From Caballeronia grimmiae (GTDB lineage Bacteria > Pseudomonadota > Gammaproteobacteria > Burkholderiales > Burkholderiaceae), in the NCBI RefSeq assembly GCF_000698555.1, contig NZ_JFHE01000026.1:1-64000 (forward strand): a stretch of DNA of 64,000 bases, written 5' to 3'. The number at the start of each line of letters is the position of its first letter. The stretch's first letter is position 1. Positions 24,981 through 33,420 of this stretch are shown here, in pieces. Both the position numbers and the translations under genes were made by a program. Below the pieces are notes generated by a model. That model was given only the letters and a program-made list of their open reading frames with translations. It searched no databases and was not told the DNA's origin.

Positions 24981-25770
24981 GTCACGGCGCAGGAAATCGC
25001 GTCGATCGAGCCGACGCTGAAGGGCAGTTTTCACGCGGGTTTCTCCACGCCCGTGGATTCGACCGGCGACATTCACAAGTTCACGCGCGGTGACGCCGAT
25101 GCATGCATGCGTCACGGCGTCGAGTTCCGTTACGACACGTCGGTCAAATCGATCGGCCATCAACGGGCCGCGTCGCGCTGACGGTCGAGCAGGCGGGCGA
25201 AGAACAGCTTCTTCAGATCGACGGCATTGTGATCTGCGCGGGTGTCGGCAGCCGAGAGTTCGCCTCGATGGCGGGCGATCACGTGAACGTCTATCCCGTC
25301 AAAGGCTATTCGATCACCGTCTGTCTCGACGATGCGCGCAGCCGCGAGCACGCGCCGTGGGCCAGCCTGCTCGACGACCGCGCGAAGATCGTCACGAGCC
25401 GCCTCGGCGCGGATCGCTTCCGCGTCGCGGGCACGGCGGAACTGAACGGCTTCAACCGTGATATCCGCGCCGACCGCATCGCGCTACTCGTCGAATGGAC
25501 GCGGCGCTACTTTCCTGAAGTTTCGACCGCGCGCGTGATTCCGTGGAGCGGCCTGCGGCCGATGTTGCCGAGCATGCTGCCGAAGGTCGGGCAGGGCAGG
25601 CGTCCCGGCGTGTTCTACAACACCGGGCACGGGCATCTCGGATGGACGCTTTCGGCAGCAACGGCGGAACTCGTCGCGCAAGCCGTGCTGCGTAAGTGGC
25701 CGGGAAAACCGGTTCAGTCGCCGCTACGCCGTCGGCAAGCATGGCGCGCAGCGAAGCGCTGCTCTGAGCG
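24981..25770 (+). pseudogene. decayed D-amino-acid dehydrogenase-like FAD oxidoreductase
   Basis: Two frames together encode the C-terminal two thirds of a DadA-type flavoprotein. The first (24981 to about 25155) reads VTAQEIASIEPTL then STPVDSTGDIHKFT, the DadA substrate-domain pattern. After a single-base frame change near 25150-25163 the second continues with TGRVALTVEQ, IDGIVICAGVGS, PVKGYSITV and FYNTGHGHLGWTLSAATAEL to about 25722. The N-terminal FAD-binding GxGxxG domain and any start are missing. The gene is therefore 5'-truncated and frameshifted. The right boundary is approximate. It may once have used a D-amino acid, but no function remains likely. Confidence 0.75.
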
Positions 25771-25809
25771 TCGCGTTCCCCGCATGAAGCATGACGCGGG
25801 GAACGTACG

Positions 25810-27414
25810 TTACCAGCCGATCGCCGCGCCGTCGCTGCGCGGATCGTGTCCGCCTTCGAAACATCCGTTCGGATAACGGATGATAGCGCCTGCGTGGCCC
25901 ATCGTTTCGTCGTAGGGCCGCAACACATCGACATCATGTCCGAGGCTTCGAAGCGCCCCGGCGGTCTCTTCGCCGAAGCGCGCTTCGAGCTTGAGCGAAT
26001 CGCTCGCCTGTCCCCACGTGCGGCCGAGCAGCCAGCGCGGCGCATCGATGGCCGTCTGCGGATTCCATCCGTACCGCGCGATGCGCGTGAACACCGCGCT
26101 CTGCGATTGCGGCTGGCCGTCGCCGCCCATGTTGCCGTAGACCATCACGCGCCCGTCGGCGAAACGCGCGAGCGCCGGATTCAGCGTGTGGAACGGCCGC
26201 CGTCCCGGCATCAGCGGATTGCGCGAGGCTGCGTCGAGCGAAAAGCTGCAGCCGCGGTTCTGCCAGTTGACGCCCGACGAAGGCAGCACGATTCCGCTGC
26301 CGAACTCGTGATAGATGCTCTGGATGAAGCTCACGGCGAGGCCATTGCCATCGATGGCGCCGAGCCATACCGTGTCGGCGGGGCCGAGGCCGTTGCCCCA
26401 CGGCGCGGCGCGATCCATCGAGATTTGCGCGGCGAGTTCGTCGAGACGTTCGGGGGCGAGCAGCGCCTGCGGATCGATGTCCATGTGATCGGGATCGGTG
26501 ACGTGCGCATCCCGGATCACGAAGGCGAGCTTCGTCGCCTCGACGCACGCGTGAACATACTCCGGGCCGAGCGGGTCCATGTCGTCGCGCAGCACGCGGT
26601 CGAGAAGCCCGACGATGATGAGCGAAACGATGCCCTGCGTCGGCGGCGGCATGTTGTAGACGGTGCCGAGCGAATGCGCGAGGGCGAGCGGCGTCACGAT
26701 CCGCGCATGATGGCGCTCCAGATCGCCGGCGGCGAGCGGGCTTCCCAGCGCGCTCAGTTCGGCTGCCATGCTGCGCGCGAGATCGCCGCGATAGAAATCG
26801 TCGAGCCCGCTGCGCACGAGTTGCGCGAGCGTCGCGGCCATGCGCGGCTGCGTGAAGCGATCGCCGGCCTGCAAGGGCGAGGGCATGAAGGTGTTCGCGA
26901 AGCCGGGCACGCTTGCGAGTTCATCGCGCTTGGCGGCGATGCAGCGCGCCTGACTGTCCGTGGCGGGCACGCCGTGCATCGCGTAGTCGATTGCATCGTC
27001 CAGCAGGCGCGACAGCGGCAGGCGTCCGCCGAGCGTCGTGCGCGACCACTCGAACGCCGCATGCCAGCCCGACACCGTGCCCGCAACCGTATTCGCGGCA
27101 AGCGGCCCGCGATGCGGAATGCGATCGAGCCCGAGCGCGCGATACCGATCGAGCGTCGCCGCCGCCGCAGCCGCGCCGCACGCCTCGATGCCGACGGGTT
27201 CGGCGCCGGGCCGCGAGATCAGCCAGAAGCCGTCGCCGCCGATGCCGTTCATGTGCGGATAGACGACCGCGATTGTCGCGGCGGCGGCGATCATGGCTTC
27301 GACGGCGTTGCCGCCTTCGCGCAGCACCGCGAGCGCGCTCTGCGAGGCGAGCGAGTGGGGCGCGACCGCCATGCCGCGGGTGCCGCGCGACGGATTGAAC
27401 GTCTGAATGGTCAT
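25810..27414 (-). CDS. oxamate amidohydrolase-like (HpxW-type) gamma-glutamyltransferase family protein
   Basis: This 534-residue Ntn-hydrolase proenzyme belongs to the gamma-glutamyltransferase family. Its pattern (GMAVAPHSLASQSAL, VYPHMNGIGGDGFW, SFIQSIYHEFGSG, RPRWLLGRTW-like APRWLLGRTWGQ) is that of oxamate amidohydrolase HpxW rather than glutathione hydrolase. The predicted self-cleavage site and nucleophile is Asp347-Thr348 (GPADTVWLGAID), where true GGTs have TTH. No signal peptide is present, so it acts in the cytoplasm, unlike periplasmic GGT. The ATG at 27414 is chosen because conserved sequence begins there. It follows the LysR gene by 20 bp. Oxamate to oxalate plus ammonia is the likely reaction by family; another amide is possible. 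Confidence 0.85.
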   Translation of the reverse strand: MTIQTFNPSRGTRGMAVAPHSLASQSALAVLREGGNAVEAMIAAAATIAVVYPHMNGIGGDGFWLISRPGAEPVGIEACGAAAAAATLDRYRALGLDRIPHRGPLAANTVAGTVSGWHAAFEWSRTTLGGRLPLSRLLDDAIDYAMHGVPATDSQARCIAAKRDELASVPGFANTFMPSPLQAGDRFTQPRMAATLAQLVRSGLDDFYRGDLARSMAAELSALGSPLAAGDLERHHARIVTPLALAHSLGTVYNMPPPTQGIVSLIIVGLLDRVLRDDMDPLGPEYVHACVEATKLAFVIRDAHVTDPDHMDIDPQALLAPERLDELAAQISMDRAAPWGNGLGPADTVWLGAIDGNGLAVSFIQSIYHEFGSGIVLPSSGVNWQNRGCSFSLDAASRNPLMPGRRPFHTLNPALARFADGRVMVYGNMGGDGQPQSQSAVFTRIARYGWNPQTAIDAPRWLLGRTWGQASDSLKLEARFGEETAGALRSLGHDVDVLRPYDETMGHAGAIIRYPNGCFEGGHDPRSDGAAIGW

Positions 27415-27434
27415 GGCTCGGGTGGCGGAAAGGT

Positions 27435-28343
27435 TCAGGGTTGAACGGCGCGCGGCTTCATCTGCGTACGCATGATTTTTTTGCACATCTGCACGAACTG
27501 ATCGACGAGGGCAGAACGCTCGCCGCTGATCGCGAGGCTCGCGACGACCGGAATCGCGATCTCCGGCGCGAGCGGCGCGACGTTCAGACCGAACGCGCGC
27601 GCGGAGAGCGCCGAGAATTCATCGACGATCGTAACGAGCCGCGAGCGCGCGGCAAGGGCGATGAGCGAGTGATACGACTGCGCCGTGATGGTCGTACGCA
27701 CGTTGAGCGCATGCTCCTCGAAGCGCTTGTTGAGCAGGCGGCCGACCGGATCGTCGGGGTCGGGGCCGAGGATCTCGCGCCCGTCGAAGGCGGCGAGGTC
27801 GATTGACGCGGCGTCTTCGAGCACGTCGGGATGACCCACGCACACGAGCCGGCTCGACGCCAGCTCGATCTCCCGGATCGCCGGATGCGCAATGCTGTGA
27901 TAGAGCACGCCGACATCGGCGTCCATCAGGGCAATGTTCGCAACCGCGGTCGCCGAGTAGTCGGAGCGCACGGAGAGCTTTACGTTCGGATGCATCGCGG
28001 CGAACGCAAGCGCCGCATCGGCGACGACGGTCTGTGCGAGCGCCGGTGCGGCCAGCACGCGGATCGACGATTCGTCGGTGCCGCCGCGCAGGTTGTCGGC
28101 GAGCCGCTGCACCGCGTGCAACTGCTCGTCGAGCTTCATGATCTCGGGGAAGAGGCGCTGTGCCTCGCGCGTCGGAACCAGCTTGCCGCGCGTGCGCTCG
28201 AAGAGCGCGTAGCCCAGCTGGCGCTCCGCGCTCTGCAGGATCTGCGTGACCGCTGGCTGCGTCAGCGACAGCAGCGCTGCGGCGGCTTTCAGCGTGCCCG
28301 TGACGCGGATCGCGTTGACTACCTCTATGTGCCTAAGTCTCAT
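27435..28343 (-). CDS. LysR family transcriptional regulator
   Basis: This 302-residue regulator starts directly in the HTH (MRLRHIEVVNAIRVTGTLKA, then LTQPAVTQILQSAERQLG), with the effector-binding domain from about residue 92 to 295. It lies between the MHS transporter and the HpxW-like gene on the same strand, so it may be cotranscribed and control the set. A TAAGTAAAACTTA box, matching the LysR T-N11-A rule with dyad symmetry, lies upstream of the first gene of the unit at 31187-31199. The effector is unknown; a nitrogenous substrate is suggested by the amidohydrolase neighbours. Confidence 0.9.
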   Translation of the reverse strand: MRLRHIEVVNAIRVTGTLKAAAALLSLTQPAVTQILQSAERQLGYALFERTRGKLVPTREAQRLFPEIMKLDEQLHAVQRLADNLRGGTDESSIRVLAAPALAQTVVADAALAFAAMHPNVKLSVRSDYSATAVANIALMDADVGVLYHSIAHPAIREIELASSRLVCVGHPDVLEDAASIDLAAFDGREILGPDPDDPVGRLLNKRFEEHALNVRTTITAQSYHSLIALAARSRLVTIVDEFSALSARAFGLNVAPLAPEIAIPVVASLAISGERSALVDQFVQMCKKIMRTQMKPRAVQP

Positions 28344-28413
28344 CGAATGTCGTTTTCGGTCTGGGTCGGCCAGGGCCGGCGAGCCGGCCCGCGCGGCAAG
28401 ACCGGCGCGATGC

Positions 28414-29724
28414 TCACGCGTTGTTCAGCGCGTTCTCCTCGATGCGCGCGGGTTGATAGCGCAACCTGAACCAGAGGATACAGGTAAGCGCGACCACCGC
28501 GGTGACCATCACGTACCACGCGGGAACGAACTTGCTGCCGGTTTCGTTGGCGATCCACGTGCAGATGATCAGCGAGAGCCCGCCGAAGACCGCGAAGGTC
28601 AGGTTATGCACGATCGCGAGGCAGGTTGTGCGCGTGCCGTGCGGAAACAGCTCCGCGACGAACGCGGGCATCGCGCCCTGGAATACCATCACGCAGGCGG
28701 TGAGGCCGGTGATGCAGAGCACGTACATGCCGACCGTGGGCTGCGCGACCATCAGATGGAACGCCGGCATTGTGAGGGCGACCGTCAGCAGCGTGCCCGC
28801 CGTGATAAGCGCGAGCCGTCCCACGCGATCCGACAGCGCGCCGAACACGGGCGGCAGGAAGATCTGCGCGACGGAGTAGCCGATCGCGCCGAGCATCGAA
28901 TCGGCAGGGGAAAGGCCGAGCACCTTCTGCGCATAGAGCGGAATGAAGACACCCAGCAGATAGTTCGTCGACGCGGCGAGCGAGTACAGACCGATCGCCG
29001 CCGCGATGCGCGCCTTGGCCGTCGCGAGCGTCTCGCGCAGCGGACGGTGTTCGTGCCGGCTCGCCTCGAACTCCGGCGTTTCGTCGACGCGGCGGCGAAT
29101 CCAGTAGCCGAACGGCACGATCGCGAGGCCGATGATGAACGGCACGCGCCATCCCCAGGACAGCAGCGTTTCAGGCGTCATCAGGCGCGTCGTGCCGAGG
29201 CCGACGATGCTCGCGAGTCCCGTCGCGAGCCCGATGCCGACCACCTGATAGCTCGCGAAATAGCCCTTCATGCCGCGCGGCGCGTGCTCGGTGACGAACG
29301 AGACCGTCGAGCCGAACTCGCCGCCCGCCGAGAAGCCCTGCAGGATCTTGCCGAGCACGAGGATCAGCGTGCCGCCGGCGCCAAGCATCGCATACGAAGG
29401 CGCGCAGGCGATGACGAGGGTGCCGAGCGCCATGAGCCAGATGGTCAGCATCATCGCGGACTTGCGGCCGCGCCGGTCGGCGTATCCGCCGATCACGACA
29501 GCGCCAAGCGGCCGGATGAAGTAGCTGATGCCGAAGGTCGCGGCGGTGGCGAGCATCGACGTGTAGGCGTCGCCCGTCGGAAAGAACGCCTTCGCGAGGA
29601 TGGCGGCGAGAAAGCCGTAGATGAAGAGATCGTAGAACTCGAGCATGTTGCCGACGAGCGCGGAGGCCAGAATGCGCCGGAACTTGCCGCGCTGCTCGCA
29701 GCTGAGACTCAGGTTGTGTGACAT
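28414..29724 (-). CDS. MFS transporter, metabolite:H+ symporter (MHS) family
   Basis: This 436-residue inner-membrane symporter has about 12 helices. MHS hallmarks are ALVGNMLEFYDLFIYGFLAA near residue 25, GGYADRRGRKSAM near 83, and GWRVPFIIGL near 190. Relatives carry citrate, proline/betaine and other organic acids. The ATG at 29724 begins MSHNLSLS; the frame continues upstream but overlaps the M20 gene without family similarity. It lies between the M20 amidohydrolase and LysR genes on the same strand. By context it imports an N-acyl or amide compound hydrolysed by its neighbours. The substrate is inferred only from context. Confidence 0.88.
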   Translation of the reverse strand: MSHNLSLSCEQRGKFRRILASALVGNMLEFYDLFIYGFLAAILAKAFFPTGDAYTSMLATAATFGISYFIRPLGAVVIGGYADRRGRKSAMMLTIWLMALGTLVIACAPSYAMLGAGGTLILVLGKILQGFSAGGEFGSTVSFVTEHAPRGMKGYFASYQVVGIGLATGLASIVGLGTTRLMTPETLLSWGWRVPFIIGLAIVPFGYWIRRRVDETPEFEASRHEHRPLRETLATAKARIAAAIGLYSLAASTNYLLGVFIPLYAQKVLGLSPADSMLGAIGYSVAQIFLPPVFGALSDRVGRLALITAGTLLTVALTMPAFHLMVAQPTVGMYVLCITGLTACVMVFQGAMPAFVAELFPHGTRTTCLAIVHNLTFAVFGGLSLIICTWIANETGSKFVPAWYVMVTAVVALTCILWFRLRYQPARIEENALNNA

Positions 29725-29794
29725 GGCGTTTTCCTTGGTCGATGCGACGTGTGGAAGCTGACGCGATACGCGATACGAAAGCGGGACCGGCCGT

Positions 29795-31075
29795 TCAGAT
29801 GCCGTGCAGGTAATCGAAGGCGGTGAGGGCGTAGATCTCGCCGAGCGCGCGCAGCTCGTCGACGTGGACGTGCTCGTCGAACGAGCCCATGTTGTGCGCG
29901 GTGAGTCCGCAGACCACGGTGGGCACGCCGTGCATCCGGTAGTGACGCGCGTCCGATGCGCCCACGCGCATGTTGACGACCGGCTCGATGCCGAGCCGCG
30001 CCGCGCAATTGCGGCGCACGCGCTGCACGATCTCGTGATCGGGCGAGGTCCAGTTCGGCTCGTAGCGCCGCGTGATCTCGACGCTGACGCCTTCGTGCCG
30101 CGCAACGATCGCGTCGATGCGCGCTTCGATCTGCGCGACGCTCACGCCGACCGGCAGGCGGATATCGGCGGTGGCGCATGCGTGATCCGCGACGAGATTC
30201 GATAACCGGCCGCCCTGAACGGTGCCGAAGGTGACCGTCACGCGCCGCAGCACGTCGCTTTCGCCGCGGCCGGACAGTTCCTCGGATGCGGGGCCCGCGT
30301 GTTCGATCGCGGCGAGCACGTCGGCGGGCGCGTCGACGGGATGATCGCGGAGTGTTTTCAGTTCCTGAATGGCGTCGAGCAGGCGCTCGATCGCGCTGAT
30401 GCCGCGGTGAACATGGGCCGCATGCGCCGACCTGCCGGACGCGTCCAGCCGCAGCCAGATCATGCCTTTCTCGCCGAAGCGCAGGACGCCGGGCGAACCG
30501 GTGTCGGCGCTGATCATCGCGTCTCCGGAGGCTTCGGGCACGTTCTTGAGCAGATAGCCCGCGCCCTCGGTGCCCATGCTCTCCTCGTCGCCGACGAAGG
30601 TCGCGACGACTTCGCCCGGCAGGGTGTCGCGCAGTGACGCGAGGTGGCGCAGCGCGAACACGATTGCCGCGATGCCGCCTTTCATGTCGGAGACGCCCAG
30701 GCCGTAGAGCTTGCCGTCGCGGGCCTCGCCGTTGGGGTCGACGCTCCAGCGATCCGCATCGACGAGCGGGAAGGTGTCGAGATGGCCGTTGAAGACGAGC
30801 CGCCGGCCGGGCCGCATGCCGCGCGCCCGCACGACGAGGTTCATCACGTGCGGAAGGGTGCAGTATCGCGTGATCTCGACGCCGGTGCCCGCTAGCATGG
30901 CCTCAATGCGTTGTGCGACGGCGTGCGTGTCGCCGGGCGGATATGGGCTCGGCTCCGCGACCAGCGCGCGCGCCAGATCGACGACTTCCTGACTGCTTGC
31001 GGCGACGGCGCGTGAAAGGGCGCGCCGCAGATCGGATACTTCGGCGTTGCGGGCGACGAGAACATCGGCTTGCAT
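29795..31075 (-). CDS. M20 family metallo-amidohydrolase (ArgE/DapE-like)
   Basis: This 426-residue dinuclear zinc amidohydrolase of peptidase family M20 splits N-acyl or peptide-like amide bonds. Metal ligands and catalytic acids are visible as His and Asp in FNGHLDTFP, bridging Asp in GVSDMKGG, the Glu-Glu pair in VGDEESMG, and a later His in LTAHNMGSFDEHVHV. The dimerisation domain, at about 190-310, includes SGRSAHAAHVHRG. The start at 31075 follows a GGAGGTCATCC ribosome site. It is the first gene of the minus-strand unit with a MHS transporter, LysR and the HpxW-like protein. Whether the substrate is N-acylated, a carbamoyl compound or a peptide is not clear. Confidence 0.88.
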   Translation of the reverse strand: MQADVLVARNAEVSDLRRALSRAVAASSQEVVDLARALVAEPSPYPPGDTHAVAQRIEAMLAGTGVEITRYCTLPHVMNLVVRARGMRPGRRLVFNGHLDTFPLVDADRWSVDPNGEARDGKLYGLGVSDMKGGIAAIVFALRHLASLRDTLPGEVVATFVGDEESMGTEGAGYLLKNVPEASGDAMISADTGSPGVLRFGEKGMIWLRLDASGRSAHAAHVHRGISAIERLLDAIQELKTLRDHPVDAPADVLAAIEHAGPASEELSGRGESDVLRRVTVTFGTVQGGRLSNLVADHACATADIRLPVGVSVAQIEARIDAIVARHEGVSVEITRRYEPNWTSPDHEIVQRVRRNCAARLGIEPVVNMRVGASDARHYRMHGVPTVVCGLTAHNMGSFDEHVHVDELRALGEIYALTAFDYLHGI

Positions 31076-31683
31076 GGATGACCTCCGTGGATTCGTTGCG
31101 TTTCCGGCGCGCACAGGCGCGTCGGGCATGAATCCATGGTCGGTGGCCGATTTCTCAGCGTCGAATTAGGCAAAAAGGAGGGGGTATAAGTAAAACTTAA
31201 TTGCGGGCGGGACCGGTTCAAACGCCGTTCATCAGACTGGACGGGTGATCTCAGGCATCGACCCATAGATACGACAGCCTGTCGCGGTCGACACGCGGTT
31301 GAGCCCGCGCAAAGGGTAAGAGCGTGGAGACCTTCGTCGGCGCTCGTGTCCCATGATGGCAAGGTGAGTGAGAACGATAGCGTCGGGCCTTTGGAAAACC
31401 TTAGCCATTTTGCGAGCGACGGTATCTGGGGTTGCAGCGATAGCATTGTGGCGTGCGACCGTTCGACTCTTGGAAGAAGCCATTCGAGGAGCTCGGGTCC
31501 AACGGCCGCAGTGGGTCGAAAGTGTGAGTTCGCGGTGAAAGCTTAACCGGCCGCGAGGTTGCCGCTGCAAGGCGGTTCTCGTTTTTGTCGGACGCAACTA
31601 CGAGTCTCCGCGTTGGCCGTCCCGGCAAACTTGAACCGAGCTCAGCGATTTGCAGGAGCAATGTCCAAAGCGACGGTAGACCA
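31076..31683. other. promoter region and gene-free scar
   Basis: The right flank of the M20 gene carries the LysR-type box at 31187-31199; beyond it no gene is supportable. Short frames between 31230 and 31680 have no motif or ribosome site. The region borders the pseudogene-rich stretch to 33.4 kb. Confidence 0.45.
31187..31199. promoter_or_regulatory. TAAGT-AAA-ACTTA LysR-type box
   Basis: This is a perfect 5-bp dyad with T-N11-A geometry, 112 bp upstream of the M20 gene start. It sits in a locally AT-rich island within GC-rich sequence. It is a good candidate binding site for the LysR protein at 27435, by inference. Confidence 0.5.
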
Positions 31684-31953
31684 TTATCTATTCGAAAAAT
31701 CTGCGCGCGTAAGTAGCATATTAGGCGTCGGATGCGCCAGCAACTTGCGCCGGGCGACCGATTCAATGCGCGCAAACCCGTCCCCGAACACTCTCACCGT
31801 TCGGGCATCGTCCGCATCCGGCGGTAGCCAAAAGAACACCTCCGAACACTTACGCGGCACGACACATGTCACGGTTTGCTCACGCCAATCGAGGACAAAG
31901 GTTAGCGTCTGTCTATCTGCGGAGATCTGCGCTTCTGGTACAAGCACTTTCAT
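31684..31953 (-). CDS. DUF1488-like small protein
   Basis: This 89-residue protein starts MKVLVPEAQISADRQTLTF. The central part, with VTCVVPRKCSEVFF and FARIESVARRKLL, matches my memory of the DUF1488 pattern: small beta-rich protein, a 'CxxS/P' strand and a terminal IEAIARRK-type helix. The length is right for that family. The ribosome site is weak. The gene is surrounded by remnants, yet it is intact. The function of this family is not known to me, and the family call is from pattern only. Confidence 0.55.
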   Translation of the reverse strand: MKVLVPEAQISADRQTLTFVLDWREQTVTCVVPRKCSEVFFWLPPDADDARTVRVFGDGFARIESVARRKLLAHPTPNMLLTRADFSNR

Positions 31954-32085
31954 GAGCGGTGATGCGATGACTGAATGAAGGAATGACCGGCGCGAGGCCG
32001 ATGGGTCACCAGTCCACCCGGTGTTTTTCTTCGGTTTCCTGATGGCGCCGATCGTGGTCCACATGCAGATAGACGCTGGTTGTCG

Positions 32086-32400
32086 CTCCCGCAGGCATTT
32101 GTACAGATCGGGATGAAAGTTGGTGAACACGCCGTCGAAGCCGGCCGAACCCGCCTTCATGGCATCGCGCGCGGTGACCGCATTGGCGTTCAACACCTTG
32201 AGCGGCGAACCTTGCGCGAGCGCCACGCGGCGCTTGACTGTATCGAGGTCGCAGCTCACGTCCTTCAGCATCATGAAGCGGCCCGTGTCAATGCAGCGCT
32301 TCAGTTCATCGTCGGAAAGCAGACGACGATACGGCGCCGGACATTCGTAGAGGCCCAGCGGCACATCGGCGGGAAGACGCGCGAGCAGAGGAATCAAACG
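32086..32400 (-). pseudogene. 3' remnant of a dihydrodipicolinate synthase-family (DapA-like) gene
   Basis: About 105 residues read RLIPLLARLPADVPLGLYEC, PAPYRRLLSDDELKRC, GRFMMLKDVSCDLDTVKRR, LNANAVTARDAMKAGSAGFD and GVFTNFHPDLYKCLRE. This is the middle to C-terminal part of a DHDPS/N-acetylneuraminate lyase-type barrel with the Schiff-base Lys in MLKDVS. The N-terminal half is absent; it is replaced at about 32400 by the 5' part of a monooxygenase gene in another frame. It looks like the product of a deletion that fused two adjacent genes. Confidence 0.7.
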
Positions 32401-32702
32401 GCCACGCGCAGCCAGGAGCGTTCGGTCACCGCGGCGAGCGCCGCTAGCAGCGTGACGGGATCGAAGAAGTCGCTGCGGGCCGTGCGCGCAAGCGATGGCA
32501 GATGTGTCGAGCGTATGCCCGAAGAGTCCGCGAAGAAAATCGTGTCGAACTTCGCAGCTTCCGCGAGCCGCGCCAGTTCCACGTAGTGGCGAAAGTTGCT
32601 GCCGGCGTCGGCCTGGGCATCGGGGTGCCGCCAGCCGGCGATGTGATGGCCGGTCTGCATTAAGAATGCACCGAGCGCTAACTGTCGGGCGGGTCGTGTC
32701 AT
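32394..32702 (-). pseudogene. 5' remnant of an NtaA/SnaA/DszA-type LLM monooxygenase gene
   Basis: A 102-codon frame starts at 32702 with an AGGGA ribosome site and encodes LGAFLMQTGHHIAGWRHPDA, then AKFDTIFFADSSG and LLAALAAVTERSWL. These are the N-terminal motifs of FMN-dependent class C monooxygenases such as the intact protein at 52262. The full family is about 440 residues, so three quarters are missing. The frame closes at 32394, exactly at the junction with the DHDPS-like remnant. The short product cannot form the barrel. Confidence 0.75.
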
Positions 32703-32812
32703 GGATCGGTCCCTGAACGAAGCGTTGCAGTGTGGGCAAAGCGAAGTCCGGGGGCTTCATCGCCGGACGCCTTCATTGACGATGCGACGCGCGCCTGTCC
32801 GATATGGTTCGA

Positions 32813-33085
32813 TCACGCGGGACGGAACACGATGCTGGCTGTCGAGACCGTGGGCACTCCGCACGGAGGACGCGGCATGACGTCGCCATCGATGAACGCC
32901 GCGGCACAGCGGACGGCGAACCGGTACGCACCCACTCGGTTCGCGAAGACGCCGAGATCGCCCAGAGAAGTCGATTCTCCGTCTTTCTCGAGAATGGACG
33001 CTCGGGCGATGAAGACATTGCCCATGCGGAGCGCGGATGCCTGAATCGCGGCTCCGTTGTGATATGAAATCATCGGCGATTCCAT
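32813..33085 (-). CDS. small hypothetical protein
   Basis: This is a 90-residue protein, MESPMISYHNGAAIQASALR then MGNVFIARASILEKDGE and VFANRVGAYRFAVRCAAAFI, ending GDVMPRPPCG and a variable tail. The layout (short basic/aromatic N terminus, a strand 'VFIARASIL', then a helix 'AYRFAVRCAAAFIDG') resembles small beta-alpha proteins common in Burkholderiaceae, but I do not recognise a named family. The start could also be 33073. No clear ribosome site is seen, so coding status is moderate. No function is proposed. Confidence 0.5.
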   Translation of the reverse strand: MESPMISYHNGAAIQASALRMGNVFIARASILEKDGESTSLGDLGVFANRVGAYRFAVRCAAAFIDGDVMPRPPCGVPTVSTASIVFRPA

Positions 33086-33194
33086 GTGTACGCATGCATG
33101 GTGACCCGAGCAGCGTGGATTCAGTTTCTCGATCGGGCGAAGCGGCGGCTGATTCCGCCGTTGGCCAGCGCAAAGGCAATTGCCGGGCGTGGGT

Positions 33195-33213
33195 TGCCGG
33201 GATAAACCCGGCA
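33195..33213 (-). terminator. TGCCGGG-N5-CCCGGCA hairpin after the cold-shock remnant
   Basis: A 7-bp perfect stem (33195-33201 and 33207-33213) with a 5-base loop lies directly downstream of the minus-strand cold-shock frame. There is no T-run, so rho-independent termination is uncertain. Confidence 0.4.
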
Positions 33214-33218
33214 TCATC

Positions 33219-33420
33219 TCAAAGGGGATCGATTTCCGGGGCTTGCCGGCCTTTCGGTCCCTGCTTGACCTCGTAATTCACTCTGATGTTCGTGCAGCGT
33301 CTTGAATCCTTCGCTGCACACTTCCGGGAAATGGGCGAACAGATCATCGGTACCGACGTCCGGGATGATGAAACCGTAGCCTTTCGCGTCGTTGGACCAC
33401 TTGACCGTCCCCGTTGCCAT
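33219..33420 (-). pseudogene. frameshifted CspA-type cold-shock protein gene
   Basis: The frame from 33420 reads MATGTVKWSNDAKGYGFI with RNP1 (KGYGFI) and RNP2 (LFAHF) of a cold-shock domain, to about GFKTLHEHQ. The remaining strand, VNYEVKQGPKGRQAPEIDPL, is in another frame ending at 33219. One base lost near 33280 explains the break. Without it the protein would be about 67 residues, the normal size. The usual Trp-Phe after VK is Trp-Ser, further suggesting relaxed constraint. The first frame would give a 68-residue protein with a foreign tail. Confidence 0.75.

Noticed and set aside
25810..27414. classical periplasmic gamma-glutamyltranspeptidase
   Set aside because: There is no signal peptide, and the nucleophile region DTVWLGAID lacks the TTH motif; the overall pattern fits oxamate amidohydrolase better.
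25846..27444. 532-codon plus-strand open frame
   Set aside because: It lies antisense to the HpxW-like gene, is Arg/His/Glu-rich with no fold motif, and is the complementary-frame shadow expected at high GC.
28246..29721. 491-codon plus-strand open frame
   Set aside because: It is a shadow of the MHS transporter gene on the other strand, with no recognisable motif.
31230..31780. two overlapping minus-strand frames of about 120 codons
   Set aside because: Basic, low-information sequences with no ribosome site or motif lie within a decayed region.
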